DNA of 64,000 nucleotides from Epiperipatus broadwayi (Eukaryota; Onychophora; Udeonychophora; Euonychophora; Peripatidae): contig JAQFVV010006449.1 in the NCBI GenBank assembly GCA_028023455.1, positions 124,001-188,000 of the forward strand, in the 5' to 3' direction. Below, piece after piece: positions 50,030-61,430 of this stretch; the first letter of the stretch is position 1, and the number at the start of each line of letters is the position of its first letter. The notes below the pieces were generated by a model. It was not told where the DNA came from. It saw only the letters and a program-made list of their open reading frames with translations, and made no database searches. Both the position numbers and the translations under genes were made by a program.

Positions 50030-52075
50030 TGTGATGAAAAAGTAGTGGATTTTTATATGTATGTACAAAATATTTTTGATCAGAACAAACAACATTGTAA
50101 AATAGTCATGCAATATATTGATGCTAGAATTGGATAATGAATGGAAAATGAATATTCTATGGATAAATTTAATTATGGTAATAAAAAATGTTCAACACAA
50201 AATTGTGGAATATGCAAAAAAAACAACTATTTTATAAATGTTTCATTTAATTGAAATACTAAAGGAAACGGACATGGAAAAATATCCAAATGAAAGTACA
50301 GCATTACTGAAGTACATTTTGATTAACAAGGAATATATATTTCAAGGTTTACGTATACTATATATTCGAAGTAATTCCTCATTTGATCATTGTAAAATTA
50401 TTTTTCCAACAATGTCTATCATTTAAAAAACAATCAAAAAATAAACATTTAATAATCATTTTAGTTTGTTCTCTTTCAGCATTTTATATTTTAAAAACGA
50501 AAAACAAATTGATTTTTGAAAAATATCAAAAATGTTTTCAAAAAATTATAAATGTTTACATTTAGGATTTTTACAATTTAATGTTGTAATACATTTATTG
50601 CTCAATTTTTAGAAACTTATTTTTGCTAATTATTTCAATATATGTACACGAGTCATAAAAATTTACATTGAATATAGATATAAAATAAACAAAATAAATC
50701 TTAGTGGACAGTCTGCAATTCATTATCCATGTATGTATTCCTGTATATAAATAGATATGTATACTCTTTGAATATTTATAGGTAAAATTATTTTATATCA
50801 TTTATGGATATCAATATAATAAGCAAGTATAAATATATGCACGTAACATTTTTAAAAATAAAACCACTGCAATTCAGGTGGAATCATAATCTCATTTATA
50901 TATGGTCTAATTCAACATACGAGAGCCAATTTTTTACAATTTTAAAGCCCATTCAATAATTATTTAACAAACAATACAGCATTAATCCAATAAGAAATAA
51001 TTAGTGTTCTTATGCACCTATTTTGATTTAGTACTTTCTTCGATAGTTGCAAACTTGAAATATTAATCTTTAAATTGTTTGATTAAAGTATTGGATCATC
51101 AAGGTAGAGATTCAGGATATTGTATTCTGAAATTTTTTTATAAAAATACAAAAGAAACAATTAGATTACATTATAATGCTAGGAAGGTTAATGTTATGAA
51201 GGGTATAAGACAGAATGACCCCATATCTCCAAAACTTGTTACACATGCTGCAAGAAGTATTTTGTGGATTAAAATAGAAAACTAAAGAAGTAAAAGTAAA
51301 TGATTATTTAAGCGATTTAGATTTTGCAGATGATGTAGATGTGTATGCAAATAATGCTTTAGTCTTAGGAAATGTTGCAAGAGCTATCAGATGAAAGTAA
51401 GTAGAACTAAAGGTAAATGTTAAAAAGTCTCAAGTAATGTTCAATGGATTTTCTCAAAAGATGAAAGTAATGATTGATTATGATGAGTTAGAAGAAGTTA
51501 ACAGTTACAAATACCTTGTTCAGATTATTAAGACAGATGGAAACATAATGGATGAAATTAATAATAGAATTAAACTTGGTTGGAATGCTTTTGGTAGAAA
51601 TAACTTAATATTAAAAAGAAATATGTCTATGTCTGAAAAAAAATTGTAATAAATTTGTTTTACCTGATTTAACTCATGAAGCTGAGAATTGGACACTTAC
51701 TAGAAGAGCAATTTAAAAACTTTGACCACTCAAAAAAGTATTGCGAGATGAATGTTAGGAGTAACAAGAGATTGAAAATGCAATATATGTGCAAGAGAAA
51801 AAATAGGTGTTACTGACATCAATGAAAGAATTAAGAATGGAGTTGGTCTGAACATATTTCTAGAAAATATGATAATAAATAGATAATTGAAATCAAACTG
51901 AATTTTAAGAGATGGTAAATTACTCAGAAGGAGACTACATGTGAGATAGATGGAGAAAATATGTGTGTATGGGTGATGTAGAGAAGAGAGGCTAGAGATT
52001 GGAGAAGATGAACTGAAATTGAAGAGAATATCATCCTTATGGTTGACAATGATATGATATGAAAATTAGCATATT
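50030..52075 (+). pseudogene. Second RTE-type LINE remnant
   Basis: Endonuclease part at about 50030-50440 (VQNIFDQNKQHCKIVM, DARIG, LLKYILINKEYIFQG), then about 600 bases without match. From 51070 the RT follows: GIRQNDPISPKL (GVRQGDP block), DLDFADDVDVYANN (51319-51350), EEVNSYKYLVQIIKTDG, and a C-terminal tail to 52075. Same family as 37232-40040 (shared KQHFKIVMGDFNARIG-type and DFADDV blocks). It is 5'-truncated or internally deleted and full of shifts. Confidence 0.75.
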
Positions 52076-52479
52076 AATAATTATAAATTTTGATGCCAAG
52101 GTTTTTTTTTATAAAAAATGAAATTAATTATAACTTCTATGTAGCAGAAATGTATTTACCTCTATATGATTATTGTTTATAAAAAGCATTACCTTTTAGA
52201 AGTTCATTTTATTTTTTACATTTTTGAATACATCAAATGAAAACAATAGCTTTATATATCACAATCCTATTATTATTCATATTAAACTAGCAGTAGTTTG
52301 ATTAAAATTAGTCCAGTAAATCTTATATTACCATAACTTACAACTCACAATGCTGTTACTCATATGACAACATTTCAACATGGGATAAACATTTTAATAT
52401 GACATGAAATGCACATTGTTTAAGAAATTGAGATAAATTCAAAAATATTGCAACTAAAAATAAGGAAAATACGGAAATT

Positions 52480-53010
52480 TAATAATGTATAGTAATAATA
52501 ATAATCATCATTATCAGTGTCAAGTCCTCAATCAAATCAAAACTATCATGCTAAATACATACAGATGATTGCATCTATACAACAGCTAATTCAATCTTAG
52601 CAGAATATACTCCCTCCCATAATATGAGCAACAACTATCACCCTATATGCCTTCTGGTGCCATCACTGCATCTTCAATATTGGCAACTCCCACACTACAT
52701 TCACCAATAAACTCCAACAGATCAAGACCCATGACAACAATACTGCACCTTCAGATATTTTTCTACCACTGTCACAATAAAACAATAATCCAACCTATAA
52801 AGGTCATAGTTCATCAATAACTGCATTGAATAACATTCACTGGTATGATCCATTGCTCTCAACATATCTTATCTTCACTAACTGCCATCAATGGCATCCA
52901 TTTCCAGACATCATAATTTATTCATCTATTGCAATCCACCAGTTGTTACCATATGTAATTCTACTATGAACTGACATTGTTCTTCGTACAGCACACATGG
53001 CTTGAATTAT
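52480..53010 (+). repeat. C-rich, G-poor cryptic CAN/ATC repeat
   Basis: Begins with AAT/ATC triplets and continues as irregular CATC, CAACA, ACCA motifs for about 500 bases with few Gs on the plus strand, unlike its surroundings. No coding frame of length. Confidence 0.5.
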
Positions 53011-54083
53011 TAATTACTTCCCTATTGTATTCCAAGATTAACAATTAAAAAAAATCAAGATTAATTTAATGAGCGTAAATAACTTCCAAAATAATGCCAG
53101 ATTAACAATCTTAAGTGATATCAATCTATCTATCTATAAAGTTGGGTTTTATATGTAAGTATTTTTTAAGACTGTAATGATTAAACTTCATATCTTTCTC
53201 TGTATTCAAAACTAGTTTAAATAATAATTTATCATTTCTAATGTAGACAGCATTTGTAAAGAAAATATACCTTGAAACCTAATTCCATTCAACATTATAT
53301 TATAGATAGCAGTTTTAATAAAAATGAGAAAAATAAACAAAGATTAATTAAGATGTATATGAAGAGATAAAAGACTGTAGAAAGGATTGTTCTTAAGATA
53401 ATTTAAAAGTTACAAACATAAGGCATTAAAAAAAAACAAGGAAAATTGGGGAAATAAAATGATAAGAATTTTATGAATAAATTGTATCTGTTCAAGAGAA
53501 TTCACTAATTTCCAATCACAAAATATTATTAAAATTGTAACTAGATATTATGCCCATATTAACTTTCACTTGAGGACTAAAACAAAATGAAATCAGAAAT
53601 AAATTTAAAAATATTTTAGAATTATTCACTGCAGCCTACATCTTAACATAAATTTTGCAAAAAAAATTGTACCCTCTATGCAACATTTGATAAGTAAAAT
53701 ATCAGATAATTCTCTGTAATTTTTTAAAAAATTAAAGACATTCCTTTCTTTCTGAAGAAGATAAATAACATTTTTCCAAATAAAAAAGTATTTTTATTAA
53801 ATATTTTAAATAGATTCTTGTTAAATTAAATTTAATACCATTAAGACACTTCCCTACTTTAAATAAAAGACATAATCTTATCAAATATGAAAGTTAAAGT
53901 CCAAATTTATTATCTGCAGATTAATCAACTAGAAAAAGCAACACAATTATTTAAAATAAATAGGAGAATGATGGATTTGAACTTAGGATTTTAGGATATA
54001 TTCATTCTACACTCTATCTCAAACAACTGACACACATAGCCACACACAGGTTAAAATAAAAATGATGCCTAATATATATATAT
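53011..54083. other. AT-rich stretch without recognised gene
   Basis: Nothing coding or repeated recognised; ends in a short (AT)n run at 54071-54083, the left border of E3. Confidence 0.5.
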
Positions 54084-56221
54084 TATAACGATCCAAACGA
54101 AGTGGTAGATCGCATCGCACCGCACCGCACTACCAAAGGGCACCATCTAGGCATTTGAGCCTAGAAAAATTTATAAAGTAGGCAGATACGCGCTGTTAGG
54201 ATTCCACTTTATTTACATATTTAGATCGTTAGCCCATTGTCACTAGCTCAGCGGAGACGCCGAGATAAAAATCTATAAATTTTATATCTTAAATATAAAA
54301 GAATAAAATAATAAAAGCCACTGCCAGAAATTAACACAGAAAAATATTTATTTATGCACATATAAAATCATTCTAAATTCGAGGAATAAGTTTAACATTT
54401 AGATTTTTATCTTAATTTTTAATTTTACATTTAAAATAGCTTGCTATAATGTTTAATATTTTATTTAGAGGGTCTAATATGAATGGACTACATAGGTCTG
54501 CATTTGAAAGGAAAATATTCTTCCCTGATTTAACCTTAGGCAACAAATTTCGCAATCAACTGGCGCCAATCCATCTGATACATTCATGTATTCAATGTAG
54601 CATGATACGACAACACAAAATACTATATTGTCAGGAATGTACATCTGAACAATAAGTAGAAATAGAGAAGACATTGACTCTCCACCAACAGGAATGTGAC
54701 ATCTGTGGGCAAGTAGATCAATAAACTAAAAACTCCATAGGAATGGACTGCGGTCTTCTGCCGACTTACAAACCCATCCATAGGCAAACAGAGGGTGTGT
54801 GGCATTTATCTATAATCCTGCCCATAGCGGATCTCATACTACATCTACTAATTACACAAATATATCAATCCATTGAACCAATTCAACTATGAAATGAATA
54901 ACCTAAGATTACCCTCCCTTAATACAACTTTACAAAACTATATAGCCATTCGCGCCCGACTTAATTTTAACATTTATATACGTTCGCACAGATTTATTTA
55001 AAAATGTTGGGTATAGATCGATTACACAGATTCCACGGTCAAAAACATTTCAAAATAAACATAAACGATCAAAATACAAAATTATTGATACCGACAATCG
55101 CAGAGGGAAACTTATAAGTAACCCAATAGTATTCACCATAAGATACTTGCGTTGTCACCAATAACTTAAAAGACATCCGAATAAATACATTTTAGATACT
55201 CACCGTAAGGTATCATTATTTATCGAATGTCTATATATTTTGATCAAATATGAAAACCAAAATCTAATTAACCGGAAATGAATCCATGCAAGCGTCTATA
55301 GACAACTTAAATGTAATGCATTTAATAATTTCTACAATAAAAAATTACTACACATAAAAATATTAAAAGGGAAATGATTCTTTTAACAATCGGGAAAGAT
55401 ATAAAATTAACCATTATTAATTTGATTTAAAACTTACAAAAGTCAGATAAGAGTCCATTTTAAATAAGTTGGCTTGTTTATTACATTGTACAACTTGACG
55501 AAAGTTCTTGATTGATTTTAATAATTGTTCATTTCCTATAGCTTATGGTAGCAGAGCTCCCGGTTCCTGGTGTCAATGTCCACGGAGTCTTTAATTGCAA
55601 GATCAATCTAATGTTCAGGAGGTGGCATTTGCTGGTTCATGGTATCAGTCATTTCATTTCAGAGATAAGTGGGAGAGAACGATAGAGTGTGTCTTTATCG
55701 CTCGTCTCCCCAACCAAGTTGAAAAAAGCTCTTCAACTCAATATTTTTTTCTTTTTATATCATCCACAAGGATTCACTGAACAAAACGTCACTAATCTGT
55801 TTTTTCGTTATGGTCCGGGCAAGGCTTAGTGCTTCCATTTGTCAAGCTAAAATCTCTTTCTTCTCTTATCTAACTTTCCATCTGACTTTTTAATTAAACA
55901 GCTTTTAGATAATTAATAAACAATCATTTCCTTTTATAGATTACAGGAATTAATTAATACCTGTTTTTATTTTAACTTACGTTATTTTTTTATTAAAATA
56001 TTTTTATATTTCAATCTTGTATTTTTTTATTTAAAAAAAATACATTCAAATACCTTTTTTTTTTGTTTATGAAAAAAAAAAAAATTTAAAGTTTAACATC
56101 TGTGCGAATGTATACACGTTTAACAATGTTTTAATTTTAGCGTTTAGTTTTTTACTTTTATTTGCGAACTTTTAAGTTTTTATTTTAAATTAATGTAACG
56201 ACATATTTATATATCGTTACA
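54084..56221 (-). repeat. 3' LTR of E3
   Basis: Complete LTR with TGTAACGAT...ATCGTTATA ends. Carries the same short frame as the 5' LTR (ATG at 55640, TAG at 55608-55610), but its donor-like GT is changed to AT. Confidence 0.82.
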
Positions 56222-56803
56222 TATCAGTAAACTTCCTCAAAAAACAAAAAACATTAAAAAAAAAAGAATTTACTTAGTGTTAGTAATTACGTTATAAAAA
56301 TTTGTTATATATGAAATTTCAAAAGGACAAAACTTTTTTTTTTGAAAGACAAAACAGTAATTACAAATATAATGATAAAAAAAAAGTTGACTGATGATTC
56401 CTTACTACCAGCTAAATTTCTGCCCCCTCCCTTCCAAGTTTCTTTTCTTCTACCTTTAACTATTACTTAGACAAGTTGAACGATTAGATTTTAATTTAAC
56501 AAGACTTTTTTTTTAAAAAAAATATTATGATTTATAATTATTATTACGTTTTATTTATTACTTTTTATTCCTCGTATTTCTCTTTACATATGCACAATTT
56601 TTCTTACTGGCAGCACTTTTTACACAAAATTCATAACTTTATATAATACAAACAATATATTCTGATTTCAGAAAAAATATTACGGGCTTCGTTTATTTTT
56701 AACATTCTCAGGGCACTCGTGTTTATTCAAGATAGGAAATTTCAGCATCAATTTCCCTTCTCAGGGTCAATCTCTGAGGTAAGGCCCCACGTTGTGCGCC
56801 AAT
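56222..56803 (-). mobile_element. Interior of E3
   Basis: 582 bases: PBS at the right end, a purine run GAGGAAG near the left end (56232-56238) that may be the polypurine tract, and no coding signal between them. Confidence 0.7.
56784..56801 (-). other. Primer-binding site, tRNA-Lys type (E3)
   Basis: Minus strand TGGCGCACAACGTGGGGC, two bases inside the LTR end. It differs at one position from TGGCGCCCAACGTGGGGC, the standard PBS complementary to tRNA-Lys(1,2). Confidence 0.85.
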
Positions 56804-58256
56804 TATAATGATCCAAACGAAGTGGTAGATCGCATCGCACCGCACTACCAAAGGGCGCCATCTAGGCATTTGAGCCTAGAAAAATTTATAAAGTAGGCAG
56901 ATATGCGCTGTTAGGATTCCACTTTATTTACATATTTAGATCGTTAGCCCATTGTCACTAGCTCAGCGGAGACGCCGAAATAAAAATCTATAAATTTTAT
57001 ATCTTAAATATAAAAGAATATAATAATAAAAGCCACTGCCAGAAATTAACACAGAAAAATATTTATTTACGCACATATAAAATCATTCTAAATTCGAGGA
57101 ATAAGTTTAACATTTAGATTTTTATCTTAATTTTTAATTTTACATTTAAAATAGCTTGCTATAATGTTTAATATTTTATTTAGAGGGTCGAATATGAATG
57201 GACTACATAGGTCTGCATTTGAAAGGAAAATATTCTTCCCTGATTTAACCTTAGGCAACAAATTTCGCAATCAACTGGCGCCAATCCATCTGATACATTC
57301 ATGTATTCAATGTACCATGATACGACAACACAAAATACTATATTGTCAGGAATGTACATCTGAACAATAAGTAGAAATAGAGAAGACATTGACTCTCCAC
57401 CAACAGGAATGTGACATCTGTGGGCAAGTAGATCAATAAACTAAAAACTCCATAGGAATGGACTGCTGTCTTCTGCCGACATACAAACCCATCCATAGGC
57501 AAACAGAGGGTGTGTGGCGTATATCTATAATCCTGCCCGTAGCGGATCTCATACTACATCTACTAATTACACAAATATATCCAATCCATTGAACCAATTC
57601 AACTACGAAATGAATAACCTAAGATTACCCTCCCTTAATACAACTTTACAAAACTATATAGCCATTCGCGCCCGACTTAATTTTAACATTTATATACGTT
57701 CGCACAGATTTATTTAAAAATGTTGGGTATAGATCGATTATACAGATTCCACGGTCAAAAACATTTCAAAATAAACATAAACGATCAAAATACAAAATTA
57801 TTGATACTGACAATCGCAGAGGGAAACTTATAAGTAACCCAATAGTATTCACCATAAGATACTTGCGTTGTCACCAATAACTTAAAAGACATCCGAATAA
57901 ATACATTTTAGATACTCACTGTAAGGTATCATTATTTATCGAATGTCTATATATTTTGATCAAATATGAAAACCAAAATCTAATTAACCGCAAACAAATC
58001 CATACAAGCGTCTATAGACAACTTAAATGTAATGCATTTAATAATTTCTACAATAAAATATTACTACACATAAAAATATTAAAAGGGAAATGATTCTTTT
58101 AACAATCGGGAAAGATATAAAATTAACCATTATTAATTTGATTTAAAACTTACAAAAGTCAGATAAGAGTCCATTTTAAATAAGTTGGCTTGTTTATTAC
58201 ATTGTACAACTTGACGAAAGTTCTTGATTGATTTTAATAATTGTTCATTTCCTATA

Positions 58257-58262
58257 GCTTAC
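58257..58262 (-). promoter_or_regulatory. Splice-donor-like GTAAGC in E3 5' LTR
   Basis: CTACC|GTAAGC; the solo LTR has CTACT|GTAAGA at the same place. In the 3' LTR it reads ATAAGC. Use as a donor is inferred. Confidence 0.35.
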
Positions 58263-58356
58263 GGTAGCAGAGCTCCCGGTTCCTGGTGTCAATGTCCACG
58301 GAGTCTTTAATTGCAAGATCAATCTAATGTTCAGGAGGTGGCATTTGCTGGTTCAT
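58263..58356 (-). CDS. Short LTR reading frame with in-frame TAG, ending at GTAAGC (E3)
   Basis: ATG at 58356, MNQQMPPPEH, TAG at 58326-58324, then IDLAIKDSVDIDTRNRELCY in the same frame up to the GTAAGC donor-like site at 58262-58257. The older solo LTR (16156-16320) has CAG at the TAG position and an open frame, so TAG probably arose from CAG. It lies about 80-90 bases after the inferred transcript start. Coding status is unproven. Confidence 0.28.
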
Positions 58357-58470
58357 GGTATCAGTCATTTCATTTCAGAGATAAGTGGGAGAGAACGATA
58401 AAGTGCGTCTTTATCGCTCGTCTCCCCAACCAAGTTGAAAAAAAGCTCTTCAACTCAATATTTTTTTCTT

Positions 58471-58476
58471 TTTATA
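58471..58476 (-). promoter_or_regulatory. TATA box of E3 5' LTR
   Basis: Minus strand GATGATATAAAAAGAAA, conserved in the 3' LTR (about 55755-55760) and in the inverted LTR at the window end (63990). Confidence 0.5.
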
Positions 58477-58936
58477 TCATCCACAAGGATTCACTGAACA
58501 AAACGTCACTAATCTGTTTTTTCGTTATGGTCCGGGCCAAGGCTTAGTGCTTCCATTTGTCAAGCTAAAATCTCTTTCTTCTCTTATCTAACTTTCCATC
58601 TGACTTTTTAATTAAGCAGCTTTTAGATAATTAATAAACAATCATTTCCTTTTATAGATTACAGGAATTAATTAATACCTGTTTTTATTTTAACTTACGT
58701 TATTTTTTTATTAAAATATTTTTATATTTCAATCTTGTATTTTTTTATTTAAAAAAAATACATTCAAATACCTTTTTTTTTTGTTTATGAAAAAAAAATT
58801 TTTTTTTAAAGTTTAACATCTGTGTGAATGTATACACGTTTAACAATGTTTTAATTTTAGCGTTTAGTTTTTTACTTTTATTTGCGAACTTTTAAGTTTT
58901 TATTTTAAATTAATGTAACGACATATTTATATATAT

Positions 58937-61360
58937 ATTTGGACCAGATAATAATCTTCTTCACATACATTTAATCAGTGTTCATTATATAATAACATAA
59001 CATTTCCTTAAACTTTAATGGACATATTTGAATCTTTTCAATCTTCCAACATTTCAACCTTCCATTTTATTGATAAACCAATGAGAGAACATTCAAGGCC
59101 ATTGGCATTTTGTAAAACCCATATAGATATTACATCAATCAAATAAATTGAAAAAATAGATATGCATTTCACTACATTAAAATAAAATACGAAATAGCAA
59201 ATTATTGAAGTGGAGGATACACACCTTATCAAGGTTGGAATGTTGATGAAAATAGATTTTTTGAAAGACAAATGTCAAGTAGAACCTACATAGCAAAATT
59301 GCAGAAAACTTTTGGTTGTTTCAAAATAGCAAAAGATTGTATCACTTTGGGATTCTGCTCCAATGCTTCAAGATTTCAAATATTGAAGCATCTGCTTGTT
59401 AATTTAGATTAAAGACGATGTTGAATGAATGGTGTGGATTTGAGTAAATTGCCAGTTTACTAGATGGCAAGTAAAAATATTTTAGTCATCATTGAAATTT
59501 TTACAGAATGATTCAACAGATATTTTATCTTTGAATGTAGTCAAAAGTGAATGCCAAAGATTTAGAACTAATTCTTGATAATGACTACAGCTTTTCAGCC
59601 TTGGAAAACCCAATTGTATAATTTTGTTTTCTACCACCAAAGTCCTTGATTCAACTATTACAGAAAAGAATTATTGCAACATTTAGAACTCAATATGTAA
59701 AATAAACATTTCAATATGTTTTGGTGAAACTGAATAATAAAAAATGAAGTGCTGTAGATGTACTAAAGAAATTTTTTAAACCAGATTTTCTGAATCAAGT
59801 TGAATTAATATTATCTGAATTATGATCTACAACTTTGAATGAATGCTGAAAAAATATTTAGTCTGATTATATGGAAAGCAAAGATCCTGTTGCCTTTAAT
59901 ATGACTGAACTTCCCAACATCATAATGTAGGGCCAATTAATTGGTGGAGAAGGATTCAATGATGTCAACTAAAGATATTGATAAATTGTTAATCGATAGA
60001 GCTTTAAACAAGAAATCGTAGAGATTGTTCTTCAAACTCCTGATCCTAAAAAAACACAATGATAATGAAAATAATGACCTAGTGTCAAATATTAATTTAA
60101 TTAAAGATCTTGATCTTGCTAACCAATAAGGTAATTATTGTGTTAAGTATGATCAAAATGATGAATGAGTGTCAAAGTTTCAACATCATCTGAAATTGGT
60201 AATGTCATCTTATAGAAATCTATATAAAAACATAACCACTATACAATCTGATCATTAATTAATGAATTCATTCTCAAAAATGTATTATCAGCATCACAGG
60301 ATATTATTGCTAGTGTTATTCAAAAGCTTATGGAGAAAACGTCAATGGAAGAAGAACACAATGACCAATGCACTGTTAGTGATAGCAGTGTGATGCAAGT
60401 TTTAGTGATAGCTACAGTCTTTCAATTGTCAGAAAATGCTATTTATAACTCAAATTACAAATTCTGTCTAAACTTCATGTTCATTAATTCTTAACTTTTT
60501 TTTTTATTTTTCAATTGAAATTTGTGTTTCTAAAACTCATTTTTATTTATGAACAGTGTTTATGAAATAAAATTTGATAGCAAGGAAAAAATATAACATT
60601 GTAACAATTTTTTTTATATGGTTTATTTAATTATTTTCATTGATTTCTTACATCTGCAACCAAATTGATTTCATATATATCTGGAACCAATCTCCTTATT
60701 TTTCATATATACAATGCACTTTTTACATGATTTTTTATTTTACACATAATTTTTGGGAATGAATCTATCATGTAAAAAAAGAATTAGGTATATAAGAATT
60801 CTTACAAACTTTTAAATAAACTTTTACTTAGTGATTTAAATTCAATAAATCATAAATGCATATAGCTAATTGCTTATCACATGAAATTATATCATCCCCA
60901 AGGATTGCTTAACATTAATCAATGGAATATCAACAAGCTATTATTAAAGGTGCACTCAATCTGTTTAAGTCAATTGCTGTTATTCAAAGTCTATATAACA
61001 CTATTGTACCAGTTTATCTAAACTCTGTTGAGATGAGCATGTACACATACTGAACATAGAAAAAATATGGCGACATGCCAGGATAAGAAGCAATTTTAAA
61101 CCTTTTTATGATCGCACTCATATAGTCATAAGGATGGTTAATAAAGTATTAACTCTTACACATCTTTGAAGGATTCATTTTAGATACAACCCCTCATGCC
61201 ACTCCCACAAGGAGAAAAAATAAATTCTCCTTCTGAAAGAATATGGAAGGTCAATAATTATGTGAAATAGATAAAAAAAATAAAAGTAAAAATCCTAATG
61301 ACAAAAGATTTAATTCCTGATAAATTGATATCCCATATGCCAGCTCAGCATTCTCTTTGA
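58937..61360 (+). repeat. Left arm of large palindrome
   Basis: Pairs as reverse complement with 61378-63552, with roughly 10-15% mismatches by eye. Its inner end (about 61000-61360) is E1/E4-type LTR sequence; the middle holds a Tigger transposase remnant. The symmetry continues outward into the E3 LTR (58936 down to at least 58440). Confidence 0.85.
59190..60430 (+). pseudogene. Tigger/pogo-like transposase remnant (left arm)
   Basis: Degraded DDE_1-type transposase of the Tc1/mariner superfamily. In order: WNVDEN (about 59236-59253; first catalytic Asp block of the NVDETGLFW type), RQMSSRTYIAKLQK, GCFKIAKDCITLGFCSNAS, LVNLD; LILDNDYSFSALENPIV (second Asp block, about 59566); FLPPKSLIQLL and IIATFRTQYVK; and the tail GFNDVN (about 59951), typical of Tigger C-termini. 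Stops and shifts throughout. I did not find its terminal inverted repeats. Confidence 0.75.
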
Positions 61361-61430
61361 TCCCAGACCCCCCAAAAATTTGGATTGAAAAGGAGAATGC
61401 TGAGCTAACATATGGGATAATCAATTATCA
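61311..61430 (+). repeat. Palindrome centre
   Basis: CCCATATGCCAGCTCAGCATTCTC on the left faces GAGAATGCTGAGCTAACATATGGG on the right around about 61368, with AATTCCTGATAA/TTATCAGGAAATT outside. The right arm then lacks about 175 bases present at about 61130-61305 on the left. Confidence 0.85.

Larger units (their letters stand above)
54084..58936 (-). mobile_element. LTR retrotransposon E3 (minus strand, 582-bp interior)
   Basis: Two direct repeats of about 2.14 kb (54084-56221 and 56804-58936), about 98% identical by eye, surround only 582 bases. Orientation is set by the PBS next to 56804. The 3' LTR begins TGTAACGAT (at 56221, minus) and ends ATCGTTATA, an inverted pair fitting TG...CA ends with one change. 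No coding region lies between the LTRs, so it is non-autonomous. Both outer borders lie in short AT runs. The first eight or so bases of the 5' LTR are replaced by AT repeat. Confidence 0.83.
56804..58936 (-). repeat. 5' LTR of E3
   Basis: Matches 54084-56221 across its length. Contains TATA-like box, short ATG frame and donor-like GTAAGC. Its right end merges with the (AT)n at the edge of the palindrome arm. Confidence 0.82.

Noticed and set aside
54449-54655. 68-codon plus-strand frame repeated at 57164-57370
   Set aside because: Repeated only because it lies in both E3 LTRs, antisense to the element. The matching minus-strand frame is also unconvincing, and the solo LTR copy does not preserve it cleanly.
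57514-57717. 67-codon plus-strand frame in the E3 5' LTR
   Set aside because: Antisense to the element and broken in the other LTR by small changes.
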